A stretch of 64,000 nt of DNA, taken from Oceanospirillum sp047518265. GTDB lineage: Bacteria > Pseudomonadota > Gammaproteobacteria > Pseudomonadales > Halomonadaceae. Position 1 is the stretch's first letter, and every line of letters starts with the position of its first letter. The notes beneath the pieces were generated by a model. It made no database searches, was not told the origin of the DNA, and was given only the letters and a program-made list of their open reading frames with translations. Below are positions 1-8,836 of this stretch, in pieces. The position numbers were made by a program, and so were the translations under genes. The stretch lies in assembly GCA_047518265.1 (NCBI GenBank), contig JAKZRG010000031.1:62001-126000 (forward strand). The letters are read 5' to 3'.

Positions 1-952
1 CTTGATAGCCCACTGCCGCCAGTAGCTTCCAATCCAGATCGTATTTCTTAGCTGCGCCGCGAAAGTGACGTTCATATTTAGGTAGGCGATTGCGCACATG
101 GCGTAGGAAAAGTTGTACACCGACATAATTCAGCTGTTCTTTATGACCGTAATAACGATCCTTCATCTGAGTTAAGGTGCCATCAGCCTCTAGTTTGGCA
201 AAAAACTTTTTTGTTTCCTGATAAAGGCTATGGTCGCGAGTTTTAGGCATGACCCAGGCCAGCTTGTGAGCACCGGGTAGTTTGAAGGCTTCTTTAACCT
301 TGGTGAAATAGGCCAGATTAATATCCAGTTCATTCGAGTTAATAACGGCATAATCCAGCTCCAACTCCTGTACCATGCGGATTAGGTCGGTAGCTTCTAA
401 ATCTCGGGTTTCTTTCCAGCTCAGTTTTGGGTGTTCCGACTGAAGTTCTCTTAACAGGCGAGCGGATTGGGTTTCGGCAATAACGGCTATCTGGCTACCA
501 ATAAGGTCATCCAGTGTTTTCGGTTTTTTACGTTCTTTGTTTTTACGATTGTAAATAACAATAGGTTGCACCTGCATATATTCGGGTGCATATAGGAAAT
601 TATTGATTTTATCTAGACTGACCTCTAGACCTGCAGCGGCAAGATCTGCTTCCCCTTTACTGAGAGACTGATAAATCTCTTGAATATCATGGGTGCTGTC
701 GATTTCTAGTTTAACGCCAAGATGTTCGGCAAAAAGGGTGGTCAGTTCATATTCTAAACCGGAAGGGCCATCAGCACCTTCGTAATAGGTCATTGGCGTA
801 TTGCGGGTCAGTATCTTTAAGACGCCTTTTTGTTTGATCTGTTCCAATTCACTGGGTAATTCTTCTTTTTGACAGGCAGACAACAACAGAGCCATCAGCA
901 GCAAAACGGCTAATGTTATCAAAATGTGTGTAGTTTGCTTTACCTGTTGCAC
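1..952 (-). CDS. mltF: Membrane-bound lytic murein transglycosylase F, partial (N-terminal part)
   Basis: The gene runs off the left edge and about 317 codons are visible. The predicted start is GTG at 952 with an AGGG element about 9 nt upstream. The N-terminus is a lipoprotein signal: a hydrophobic run ends in a lipobox LLSAC with Cys at about residue 27, so an outer-membrane lipoprotein is expected. Next comes a periplasmic solute-binding-protein-3-like domain (about residues 35-265). The visible end, DLDWKLLAAVGYQ, is the beginning of the SLT transglycosylase domain. The window stops just before the expected catalytic Glu (YQES in the family), so catalysis cannot be checked. MltF cleaves the MurNAc-GlcNAc bond of peptidoglycan, forming 1,6-anhydroMurNAc. 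It is divergent from purL, the same neighbour as in many gammaproteobacteria. The identification rests on domain order and the C-terminal motif. Confidence 0.9.
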   Translation of the reverse strand, partial: MQQVKQTTHILITLAVLLLMALLLSACQKEELPSELEQIKQKGVLKILTRNTPMTYYEGADGPSGLEYELTTLFAEHLGVKLEIDSTHDIQEIYQSLSKGEADLAAAGLEVSLDKINNFLYAPEYMQVQPIVIYNRKNKERKKPKTLDDLIGSQIAVIAETQSARLLRELQSEHPKLSWKETRDLEATDLIRMVQELELDYAVINSNELDINLAYFTKVKEAFKLPGAHKLAWVMPKTRDHSLYQETKKFFAKLEADGTLTQMKDRYYGHKEQLNYVGVQLFLRHVRNRLPKYERHFRGAAKKYDLDWKLLAAVGYQ

Positions 953-1092
953 AATTAAATTACCCTGATTTTGTCCTTGTTATTAGGTACTGCACGAGCG
1001 ATTAATGGCATTGTCGCACTTTTTTGACATTAAAATCTCTAAACTGCTTCACAATTCGGTCGAAAGTTATCGCTGTGTTGGCGTTCGCTGTG

Positions 1093-1122
1093 CTGTTTGC
1101 AGTATTATTGCACGCCTATAAT
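1093..1122 (+). promoter_or_regulatory. Candidate purL promoter
   Basis: A consensus -10 TATAAT lies at 1117-1122, with a weak -35 candidate (CTGTTT, 1093-1098) 18 nt upstream. It is about 110 nt before the purL ATG. This is inference from base patterns only; no clear PurR operator was recognised. Confidence 0.35.
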
Positions 1123-1230
1123 GTCTGCTTAATGAAAAGCAGGCCTGCAAGTATATCCTTGTTTGTCTGTTTACATAGAGTAGAACACGTCCCGGTGTCT
1201 GAAACTTTTTTTAAGAGGCTTCTTTTCGTC

Positions 1231-4200
1231 ATGCTTAAGTTGCGTGGAGCACCCGCCCTATCTGCTTTCCGAGCCCGTAAGCTTTTAAATGCACTGCAAA
1301 CAGCAATTCCTGCTGTACAGGCTGTGCATGCTGAGTTTATGCATTTTGCCGAATTGTCGGCCAATCTGACCAGCGGGCAGGAGTCTGTTCTTGATCGGAT
1401 TTTGCGTTACGGCCCAAAAGCAGAAGTTAAGGAGCCTACCGGCACCCTATTTCTGGTTGTGCCTCGTCCGGGAACGATTTCTCCCTGGTCTTCTAAAGCC
1501 ACGGATATCGCTCATAACTGTGGTTTAGGCAGTGTTGAGCGTATTGAACGCGGTATCGCTTACTATGTACAGGCTGATAATTTATCAGCGGGTGATCAGG
1601 CAGTTCTGCAAGCTCAGCTGCATGATCGTATGACTCAAGCGGTTTTAACCGACTTGGATCAAGCGGAATGTCTGTTCAGCCATGAAGAACCTCGTCCAAT
1701 GACCTCAGTGGATATTCTGGGTCAAGGCCGTCCTGCACTGGAAGCAGCGAATCAATCTTTGGGTCTGGCTTTGGCTGACGATGAGATTGATTATCTAGTG
1801 ACCAGTTTTATTGATCTTGGCCGTAACCCCAATGATATCGAGCTAATGATGTTTGCTCAGGCAAACTCAGAGCACTGTCGTCATAAGATCTTTAATGCCA
1901 GCTGGACCATTGATGGTGTTGAGCAGGAAAAATCTCTGTTTGGCATGATTAAAAATACTCACCAGCAAAATCCAGAAGGTGTACTGTCAGCCTATAAAGA
2001 CAACGCTTCTGTAATTGTAGGCCATGAAGCCAACCGCTTCTTCCCAAATCCTGAATCAAAAGAATACGGCAAAAATAATGAAGCCGTACACTTGCTGATG
2101 AAGGTGGAAACTCATAACCACCCAACAGCGATTGCCCCTTTCCCGGGTGCAGCAACGGGTTCTGGTGGTGAGATTCGTGATGAAGGTGCAACGGGTCGTG
2201 GTTCCAAGCCTAAAGCAGGTCTGACCGGTTTTACCGTATCCAACCTGAATATCCCTGATTATAACCAACCGTGGGAAGGCAATTACGGCAAGCCAGGCCG
2301 TATTGTTTCTGCTCTAGATATTATGATCGAGGGCCCATTAGGTGGCGCTGCGTTTAACAACGAGTTTGGTCGTCCTAACCTGAACGGTTATTTCCGTACC
2401 TTCGAGCAGAAGGCTACGGGTGTAAACGGCGAAGAGATGTGGGGCTACCACAAGCCGATTATGCTGGCCGGTGGTATGGGTAATATCCGTGCCGATCACG
2501 TAGAAAAAGGCGAAATTATTGTTGGCGCTAAGCTGATCGTTCTGGGTGGCCCTGCCATGCTGATCGGTTTGGGTGGTGGTGCAGCTTCTTCTATGGCCAC
2601 AGGTTCTAGCTCGGAAGATCTGGATTTTGCTTCTGTTCAGCGTGAAAACCCAGAAATGGAGCGCCGCTGTCAGGAAGTGATCGACCAATGTTGGCAGTTG
2701 GGTGATGAAAACCCAATCAGCTTTATCCATGATGTGGGTGCGGGTGGTCTGTCTAACGCCCTGCCTGAATTAGTCGGTGATGGTGAGCGTGGCGGTCAGT
2801 TCAACCTGCGTAAGGTTTTGAATGACGAGCCGGGCATGAGCCCATTGGAGATTTGGTGTAACGAATCTCAGGAACGCTATGTTATGGCAGTTTCACCTGA
2901 GAATCTGGCAGCCTTTGAAGCTATCTGTCAGCGTGAGCGTTGTCCGTTTGCGGTCGTGGGTGAAGCTACTGAAGAACTGCACCTGACGGTACAGGATACA
3001 GTTTTCAGTAATGAACCTGTTGATCTGCCGATGAGTGTGCTGTTTGGTAAGCCACCTAAGATGCATCGCGAATTTAACCGCGTAAATCCTGACCTGCCTG
3101 CGCTAGATTTTGCTGAGGTGGAGCTGAAAGATGCGGCGTCTCGTGTACTTCAGTTGCCGACTGTGGCAAGTAAATCCTTCCTGATCACCATTGGTGACCG
3201 TTCCATTACCGGTATGGTGGCTCGTGATCAGATGGTGGGTCCTTGGCAGGTACCAGTAGCGGACGTTGCGGTAACCACAACGACCCAAGATTCTATCACC
3301 GGTGAAGCCATGGCGATGGGTGAACGTACTCCGCTGGCGCTGATTAATCCTGCGGCGTCTGGTCGTATGGCCGTCGGTGAAACCATTACTAACCTAGCCG
3401 CGGCTAACATCAAGAAGATGGGCGACATTAAACTGTCGGCTAACTGGATGTCTGCAGCCAGTCATAACGGCGAGAACCAGGCGCTGTTTGATACGGTGAA
3501 AGCCGTAGGTATGGAGCTGGCTCCAGAGCTGGGTATTGCGATTCCTGTGGGTAAAGACTCTATGTCTATGCGCACGGTTTGGGATGACGAAGGCGAGCAG
3601 AAGTCCATGACTTCTCCATTGTCTCTGGTAACAACGGGTTTTGCTCCCGTTGAAAATGCGGCTAAGACTCTGACACCAGAACTGCGCACTGATAAAGGTG
3701 CTACCGATCTGCTATCGATCGATCTGGGTCGTGGTCAGAACCGTCTGGGTGGTTCAGCTTTGGCGCAAGTCTTTAATCAGGTCGGTAATGAAGCCCCTGA
3801 TTTGGATGATGCGGAAGATCTGAAAGCGATGTTTGCCGTGATTCAAGGTCTGAATCAAGACGACAAACTGCTGGCTTATCATGACCGTTCCGACGGTGGT
3901 TTGTTTGCCACACTGACCGAGATGGCTTTTGCCGCTCATACGGGTCTGAACATCAAGCTGGATCTGCTGGCTGATAGTGCTGAGACTGCTGATGTATTAG
4001 CGGCGCTGTTTAATGAAGAGCTGGGTGCCGTCATTCAGGTCAACCGTGAGAACACCGAAGAAGTATTGGCACAGTTTGAAGGCGCAGGCCTAGGCGATTG
4101 TGTGGCGGTTATTGGTGAGCTAAACGACGAAGATTGGATACGCTTTACCTTTGATGGTGATGCTGTATTAGAAAATGCTCGTGTGAACTATCAGCGCATG

Positions 4201-5136
4201 TGGAGCGAAACCAGCTTCCGCATTCAGTCTATGCGTGACAACGCCGATTGTGCACAGGAAGAGTTTGATACCATTTTGGATTCGACCAACCCAGGTCTAC
4301 ACGCTGAACTGTCTTACGATGTGAATGACAATGTCGCAGCGGATCTGATCGCTTCCGGTAACCGTCCTAAGGTGGCTATCGTACGTGAGCAGGGTGTTAA
4401 CGGTCAGATCGAAATGGCTGCAGCCTTTGATCGCGCCGGTTTTGCTGCCGTTGACGTACATATGAGCGACATCCTTGAAGGCCGTACTACTCTGGACCAA
4501 TTCCAGGGTCTGGTGGCTTGTGGTGGTTTCTCTTATGGTGACGTTCTGGGTGCTGGTGAAGGTTGGGCGAAGAGTATTCTGTTTAATGCCGTAGCGCGAG
4601 AGCAGTTTAAAACCTTCTTCCACCGTGACGATACTTTTGCTCTGGGTGTATGTAACGGTTGTCAGATGCTGTCTAACCTGCATGAACTTATCCCAGGTGC
4701 TGAGCACTGGCCGCACTTTGTCCGTAATCAGTCCGAGCAGTTTGAAGGCCGTGTTTGTATGGTTGAAGTACAAGACAGCCCATCGGTACTGCTGCAAGGT
4801 ATGGCGGGTTCTCGTATGCCAATCGCCATTGCCCACGGTGAAGGTCATGCGGAATTTGCTGATGATGCGCACCTAAGCAACATGCTGGACAGTGGTGCTC
4901 TGGCCCTGCGTTATGTGGATAACTACGGCAAGGTCACCGAAACTTATCCAGCGAACCCGAACGGTTCTCCGGCGGGTGTTTCTGGTGTTACCACGACTGA
5001 TGGCCGTGTCACCATCATGATGCCACACCCTGAGCGTGTGTATCGTGCCGTGACGAACTCCTGGTCACCTGATGACTGGAGTGAAGATGGCGCTTGGATG
5101 CGTATGTTCCGCAATGCCCGTACTTGGGTAGGTTGA
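1231..5136 (+). CDS. purL: Phosphoribosylformylglycinamidine synthase (FGAM synthase, large single-chain type)
   Basis: Fourth step of de novo purine synthesis: FGAR + Gln + ATP gives FGAM. The product is 1301 residues, close to the 1295 of the E. coli enzyme. The open frame extends upstream to 1024, but the ATG at 1231 begins MLKLRGAPALSAFR, which matches the family N-terminus, and an AAGAGG element precedes it. In order it holds an N-terminal PurS-like domain, a linker, two AIRS-type synthase halves (motifs KVETHNHPTAI and GGMGNIRADH in the first) and a C-terminal class-I glutamine amidotransferase. The amidotransferase has nucleophile Cys1141 in GVCNGCQM and a His/Glu pair in MMPHPERV. The gene is monocistronic and ends at a strong terminator. 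Nothing abnormal was seen. Confidence 0.97.
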   Translation: MLKLRGAPALSAFRARKLLNALQTAIPAVQAVHAEFMHFAELSANLTSGQESVLDRILRYGPKAEVKEPTGTLFLVVPRPGTISPWSSKATDIAHNCGLGSVERIERGIAYYVQADNLSAGDQAVLQAQLHDRMTQAVLTDLDQAECLFSHEEPRPMTSVDILGQGRPALEAANQSLGLALADDEIDYLVTSFIDLGRNPNDIELMMFAQANSEHCRHKIFNASWTIDGVEQEKSLFGMIKNTHQQNPEGVLSAYKDNASVIVGHEANRFFPNPESKEYGKNNEAVHLLMKVETHNHPTAIAPFPGAATGSGGEIRDEGATGRGSKPKAGLTGFTVSNLNIPDYNQPWEGNYGKPGRIVSALDIMIEGPLGGAAFNNEFGRPNLNGYFRTFEQKATGVNGEEMWGYHKPIMLAGGMGNIRADHVEKGEIIVGAKLIVLGGPAMLIGLGGGAASSMATGSSSEDLDFASVQRENPEMERRCQEVIDQCWQLGDENPISFIHDVGAGGLSNALPELVGDGERGGQFNLRKVLNDEPGMSPLEIWCNESQERYVMAVSPENLAAFEAICQRERCPFAVVGEATEELHLTVQDTVFSNEPVDLPMSVLFGKPPKMHREFNRVNPDLPALDFAEVELKDAASRVLQLPTVASKSFLITIGDRSITGMVARDQMVGPWQVPVADVAVTTTTQDSITGEAMAMGERTPLALINPAASGRMAVGETITNLAAANIKKMGDIKLSANWMSAASHNGENQALFDTVKAVGMELAPELGIAIPVGKDSMSMRTVWDDEGEQKSMTSPLSLVTTGFAPVENAAKTLTPELRTDKGATDLLSIDLGRGQNRLGGSALAQVFNQVGNEAPDLDDAEDLKAMFAVIQGLNQDDKLLAYHDRSDGGLFATLTEMAFAAHTGLNIKLDLLADSAETADVLAALFNEELGAVIQVNRENTEEVLAQFEGAGLGDCVAVIGELNDEDWIRFTFDGDAVLENARVNYQRMWSETSFRIQSMRDNADCAQEEFDTILDSTNPGLHAELSYDVNDNVAADLIASGNRPKVAIVREQGVNGQIEMAAAFDRAGFAAVDVHMSDILEGRTTLDQFQGLVACGGFSYGDVLGAGEGWAKSILFNAVAREQFKTFFHRDDTFALGVCNGCQMLSNLHELIPGAEHWPHFVRNQSEQFEGRVCMVEVQDSPSVLLQGMAGSRMPIAIAHGEGHAEFADDAHLSNMLDSGALALRYVDNYGKVTETYPANPNGSPAGVSGVTTTDGRVTIMMPHPERVYRAVTNSWSPDDWSEDGAWMRMFRNARTWVG

Positions 5137-5182
5137 GAGCATGTAGGTTAGAGTAGGTTAATTCCTAGCTCTATCGCGTGAT

Positions 5183-5208
5183 AAAAAGGCAGCTTCGGCT
5201 GCCTTTTT
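5183..5208 (+). terminator. Rho-independent terminator after purL
   Basis: A perfect 11-bp stem (AAAAAGGCAGC / GCTGCCTTTTT) with a TTCG tetraloop ends in a T run. The A run on its left could also serve the minus-strand operon that converges from the right. Confidence 0.9.
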
Positions 5209-5290
5209 AATGCTCTGAACTTTCTTAAATATCAGGTCTCTTTTTATTAAGGTGTAGTTAGTGGGTCAGCTCTGTTACTTCACTTTATAT

Positions 5291-6199
5291 TTAGAATAAA
5301 GATGATTGCTCATTTTGTTGTTCTGGCCATAGTGTGAATAAAGCACTATCTGGTATCACCCTATTAATCTGTTCTGCAAAATAAGCTGCGACATCCGGCG
5401 CATGGGCATTATTGGGCGTATGCAAAAAGACAAAGGGTGTGCGGCCTTCTTGTAGCCATTGGCAGATTTTTTTCACCCAAGGATCAAGATAATGCAGTGT
5501 ACCCTGCCAATCCTTCGCGGTAATAAATCTCACCATGGGCATTTGTCCGGTTGCTAGTACATGCAGAGGAACATTGGGTTTGGCTTTTAAGGCTTCTTGA
5601 GTCTCGTCATCCGGTGTTGGGTTTTGAAATAATGCCCGGGTATCAAACTGAATACGGTTGATGCCTCGTTCCATCAGCAGGGCATTCAGATAACGCTCGG
5701 TCTCATCTTTTTTAAAGAAATCTCTGTGTCTGAGCTCTAAGGCGTAATTAAATTCGGCAGGTAAACCTCTCAGAAAGCTTTCCAGTATCGGTAATTCTTC
5801 CGGCGAAAAGGAATCCGGCAGCTGGATACAGAGCAAACCAAGCTTTTCCTGAAGTATGGATAAACGATTTAAAGCGTCTGTTAATTCAGAGTCGCAATGA
5901 CGCAGATTGAGTTCATGGGTAATAGTTTTGGGTAGCTTAAAGCAGAAGCGGAAATGATCCGGTGTTTCTTTATCCCAATGTTGCAGCGTCTTTATTTCTG
6001 GTAAGCCATAGAAGGTAGTATTGCCTTCCACAGAGGAGAAATAACGGGCATAACGCCCCAGAGGGTGGTGGGCTGAACTTCCCGCCAAAGGACCATCTGT
6101 CCAGTTGGAATGATTCCATTGAGGCAGGCCGATATAGCAGGCTGGCTTATTCAAGGTGAATCTCCATTGATCGTTTAGTGATTGCATGATGATTGCCAT
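5291..6199 (-). CDS. DUF72 family protein (YecE-like)
   Basis: 302 residues with the features of the DUF72/YecE family, predicted to form a TIM barrel: YIGLPQWNHSNW near the N-terminus, RYFSSVEGNTTFYGLP at about residues 52-67, FCFKLPKTITHE at about 84-95 and LELRHRDFF at about 153-161. No biochemical role is established for the family, so none is assigned. It starts at ATG 6199, only 3 nt after the stop codon of the K+ channel gene, and probably shares its transcript. No strong ribosome-binding site precedes it, which fits translational coupling; an internal ATG at 6187 is an alternative start. Expected to be cytoplasmic, since no signal peptide or membrane segment was seen. Confidence 0.85.
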   Translation of the reverse strand: MAIIMQSLNDQWRFTLNKPACYIGLPQWNHSNWTDGPLAGSSAHHPLGRYARYFSSVEGNTTFYGLPEIKTLQHWDKETPDHFRFCFKLPKTITHELNLRHCDSELTDALNRLSILQEKLGLLCIQLPDSFSPEELPILESFLRGLPAEFNYALELRHRDFFKKDETERYLNALLMERGINRIQFDTRALFQNPTPDDETQEALKAKPNVPLHVLATGQMPMVRFITAKDWQGTLHYLDPWVKKICQWLQEGRTPFVFLHTPNNAHAPDVAAYFAEQINRVIPDSALFTLWPEQQNEQSSLF

Positions 6200-6202
6200 T
6201 AG

Positions 6203-7177
6203 TTAAGGCTCTTTCACCGGTGCATCAAATAGGCTTTGTCCGCAATGGGGGCAATGGATCTTATGACCCAGTTCCAGTCGTTGGTTGTGGATAATTTGAT
6301 TCAAGTCTGTTTCGGATATGCCGTATTGTTGGCTGAGGCGCTTTAGTACGATCTGTTCCTGATGGCTAAGCTCACCATCTTCCAGTGCGTTAATCACCTC
6401 TGCGGTAATGGAGGCCTTTCGGTTTTGCAGCTCTTCAGAAAAACGTGCTGCCAGCATACCGGCTGGCAATGCAACGGTGCCCACGCCCAATAACATAATC
6501 AGGATGGCGAGGATTTTTCCTCCCGCGGTCACGGGAGTCATATCGCCATAACCTACTGTGGTCATGGTGACTACGGCCCACCAAATGGCATCTAATACCG
6601 TTTTAAAGGCTTCTGGTTGTGCTTGGTGTTCTAAAGTGAACATCAAGCAAGCAGCTAAGACAACCAGAACCAATACCGCAAAAATGGCAGAGGCAATAGA
6701 GGCTAACTCTGAGCTTAGAACCTTAATAAAAACATCCATGCTACGGATGTAATGGGACAATTTTAACAGGCGCAGTAAGCGTAATAACCTAAGGTAACGT
6801 AGATCGATACTCATAAAGAGAGAAAGATAAAAGGGCAGAATCACGATAAGGTCAACAATGGCGATAGGGGAGCGCATATATCGGAATCGCCCTTTGAGAC
6901 CGTGGCCAAATCGTGGGTTTTCCGTTGCTATCCAGATACGAGTGAGATATTCCAGAGTGAAGACGCCAACAGAAAAAACCTCAAGCCATCGAAATGCCTG
7001 TTGGTATGCTTGATAAACCTCAGGTATAGATTCAATAATCACTCCTATGACGTTGATGACAATCAGAGTAATAATAAAGCCATTAATGATGTTGCCTATT
7101 AGACTGTTGGACTTTTCTCCGTCCAATAATTGGTAACATCGGTTGCGCAATGTATTGCTAAGTGCTGTTTTGTTCAA
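6203..7177 (-). CDS. Voltage-gated-type potassium channel (six-TM ion transport protein)
   Basis: 324 residues. Hydrophobic segments at about 28-50, 62-82, 103-122, 126-145 (S4-like, with Arg127, 130, 133 and 136 every third residue), 160-182 and 222-245 give the six-helix Kv layout. The selectivity filter TVGYGD is at 207-212, the classical K+ signature. The cytoplasmic C-terminus (about 246-324) ends in a single CPHCG motif near 311-315, reminiscent of half a zinc ribbon. The predicted start is TTG at 7177; an in-frame stop lies shortly upstream and there is no better ATG before the first helix. It is the first gene of a two-gene unit with the DUF72 gene and is divergent from the GNAT gene. 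A role in K+ conductance follows from the filter; the gating signal is unknown. Confidence 0.9.
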   Translation of the reverse strand: MNKTALSNTLRNRCYQLLDGEKSNSLIGNIINGFIITLIVINVIGVIIESIPEVYQAYQQAFRWLEVFSVGVFTLEYLTRIWIATENPRFGHGLKGRFRYMRSPIAIVDLIVILPFYLSLFMSIDLRYLRLLRLLRLLKLSHYIRSMDVFIKVLSSELASIASAIFAVLVLVVLAACLMFTLEHQAQPEAFKTVLDAIWWAVVTMTTVGYGDMTPVTAGGKILAILIMLLGVGTVALPAGMLAARFSEELQNRKASITAEVINALEDGELSHQEQIVLKRLSQQYGISETDLNQIIHNQRLELGHKIHCPHCGQSLFDAPVKEP

Positions 7178-7247
7178 CGCGCTATCCCGGCAAGTGTTAT
7201 TAAGGATTTATCTTTTCGTTATTGGCTTAAGGGTAAGAATATTAAAC

Positions 7248-7802
7248 ATGCAAGTAAATACACCAATTACAGTACCTGTATTAGAAACTGAGCGTTTATG
7301 GCTAAGATCATTCGTTCCAGATGATTTAGATGACTACCTCATAATGGCTTCAGATCCTGAGGTTGTACGTTATATTGCTCAAGGACAACCCTTAAATAGA
7401 GATCTGGCATGGCAGAGCTTGGCTTATCTACTAGGGCATTGGCAAATGAAAGGGTACGGTTTATGGGCTGTAGAGGATAAAGCGTCTGGAGAACTTGTCG
7501 GGCGGGTAGGGCTATATGATCCGCCTGGGTGGCCGGGTATGGAGATTGGTTGGATGGTTACAAGAAGTCGCTGGCGTCAAGGCATTGCCTTTGAGGCAGC
7601 ACAAAGGGTTTTGGATTGGAGTAGTACTCAGCCTGACAAGCAGCAACTAATAAGTCTAATTCACCCAGAGAATAAAGCCTCAATTAAGCTCGCTCGAAAA
7701 TTAGGTGCGCATTTTGTAGAGATGATTTCAATTGGTGAGTTGAAAGCACTGGAATTTGCCTTTGATCTGCAAAAAAGCTCTGGCACACTGAATGCAAAAT
7801 AA
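7248..7802 (+). CDS. GNAT family N-acetyltransferase (RimJ/RimL-like)
   Basis: 184 residues from ATG 7248, which has an AAGGGTAAG element upstream; the open frame extends to 7143 but that would overlap the divergent channel gene. The N-terminus (PVLETERLWLRSF) is the beta1 strand typical of RimJ/RimL-type Acetyltransf_3 proteins. The central EIGWMVTRSRWRQGIAFEAA segment (about 102-121) is the acetyl-CoA-binding region, with a modified RxxGxA-like loop. LIHPENKASIKLARKLGA (about 139-156) is the conserved late motif. It probably transfers an acetyl group to an amine of a small molecule or a protein N-terminus; the substrate cannot be told. It lies 20 nt before the esterase gene and is likely co-transcribed with it. 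Confidence 0.85.
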   Translation: MQVNTPITVPVLETERLWLRSFVPDDLDDYLIMASDPEVVRYIAQGQPLNRDLAWQSLAYLLGHWQMKGYGLWAVEDKASGELVGRVGLYDPPGWPGMEIGWMVTRSRWRQGIAFEAAQRVLDWSSTQPDKQQLISLIHPENKASIKLARKLGAHFVEMISIGELKALEFAFDLQKSSGTLNAK

Positions 7803-7822
7803 CCTGACAAGGATTGAGTTAT

Positions 7823-8764
7823 ATGAGTAGCAGAGATGTGCATCCAAAGCTTGAGTCGTGGCGCCAGTATTTAAATCAGCTGATGGCAGAGCAGGTCGCT
7901 CAAGGTGTTGATATGACGCCTGAAGCAGCCCGTCAGGGTTTGGCGGATATGACTCATCACTTTACTTATCCAGGGCCTGAGGTTGCTCGGGCAGATGACC
8001 TAGCGTTGGATCTGGAGGATCGTTCGATCCCTCTGCGCTATTTTCAGGCTGATTCCGAACGGCCAAAAGAGCTTATTCTATTTATCCATGGTGGTGGTCA
8101 TATGGCCGGTAGTGTGGATGTTTATGATCCTATCTGTCGTCGAATTGCTCATTTTACTCAGCAAGGTGTGCTTTCTATCGATTATCGTTTAGCGCCGGAA
8201 AACCCTTGGCCCTGTGGTTTAGAGGATGTTCGTGCGGTGATGGCTCATTTGCCTTCTTTGCTGTCCGGTTTGGATCTGCCGATCACGGAATTAAACGTTC
8301 ATATAATGGGAGATTCTGGTGGCGGTGCTATGGCCGCGACGGTATGTCTTCAGCCTGATACTGGCTTAACGTATGCCCTCGATAAGTTGGTTTTGATCTA
8401 TCCAAGCCTAGATTATCGGATGGAAACAGAGTCTGTTCGGTTGTTTTCTGAGGGTTATTTGCTTACAGCAGAGCGAATGCAGTGGTACTTTGATAATTAT
8501 CTGCAGGGGCAAGCAGATCCTTTGTCGATATCGCCATTGGAAATGCCTCTACCGGATTATTTTCCCCAAACGCTGATTATTAATGCCGGTTTTGATCCTT
8601 TAAGGGATGAGGCTGAGTTATTTAAAGATAAGCTAGTTGGAGCGGGTTTATCGACTGAGCTAAGTTGTTACCCTGATATGTTACATGCGTTCTTGAATCT
8701 GGAAAGCATGGTGCCAGAGGTGTGCGATAAGGCTTATCGGGAAATAGCAGATTTTTTGAGGTAG
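7823..8764 (+). CDS. Alpha/beta hydrolase, hormone-sensitive-lipase (family IV) esterase
   Basis: 313 residues from ATG 7823, which has AAGGA 9 nt upstream; a TTG at 7814 is too close to that site to be the start. The HGGGHMAGS oxyanion-hole motif and the nucleophile elbow GDSGGG (Ser165) define the HSL family. Asp258 (DPLRDEA) and His288 (MLHAFL) complete the triad, so the enzyme should be an active carboxylesterase or lipase on short acyl esters. No signal peptide, so cytoplasmic. It follows the GNAT gene closely and ends at a bidirectional terminator shared with corB. The natural substrate is unknown. Confidence 0.9.
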   Translation: MSSRDVHPKLESWRQYLNQLMAEQVAQGVDMTPEAARQGLADMTHHFTYPGPEVARADDLALDLEDRSIPLRYFQADSERPKELILFIHGGGHMAGSVDVYDPICRRIAHFTQQGVLSIDYRLAPENPWPCGLEDVRAVMAHLPSLLSGLDLPITELNVHIMGDSGGGAMAATVCLQPDTGLTYALDKLVLIYPSLDYRMETESVRLFSEGYLLTAERMQWYFDNYLQGQADPLSISPLEMPLPDYFPQTLIINAGFDPLRDEAELFKDKLVGAGLSTELSCYPDMLHAFLNLESMVPEVCDKAYREIADFLR

Positions 8765-8770
8765 ATAGAA

Positions 8771-8800
8771 AAATGGCTGAGACTCAAAGCTCAGCCATTT
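8771..8800. terminator. Bidirectional terminator between esterase gene and corB
   Basis: A perfect 11-bp inverted repeat (AAATGGCTGAG / CTCAGCCATTT) has an 8-nt loop and short A and T runs on its flanks. It sits between two convergent genes. Confidence 0.75.
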
Positions 8801-8836
8801 ATGCATTAACGATAGAGTCTATTTTGTCGGATGGAT

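Noticed and set aside
1024..1230. Extended N-terminus of the purL frame with a hydrophobic stretch
   Set aside because: The family N-terminus begins at the ATG at 1231. The upstream part contains the likely promoter and has no homologue-like sequence.
4297..4872. 191-codon minus-strand frame inside purL
   Set aside because: Antisense shadow of a strongly conserved gene; composition follows the sense codons.
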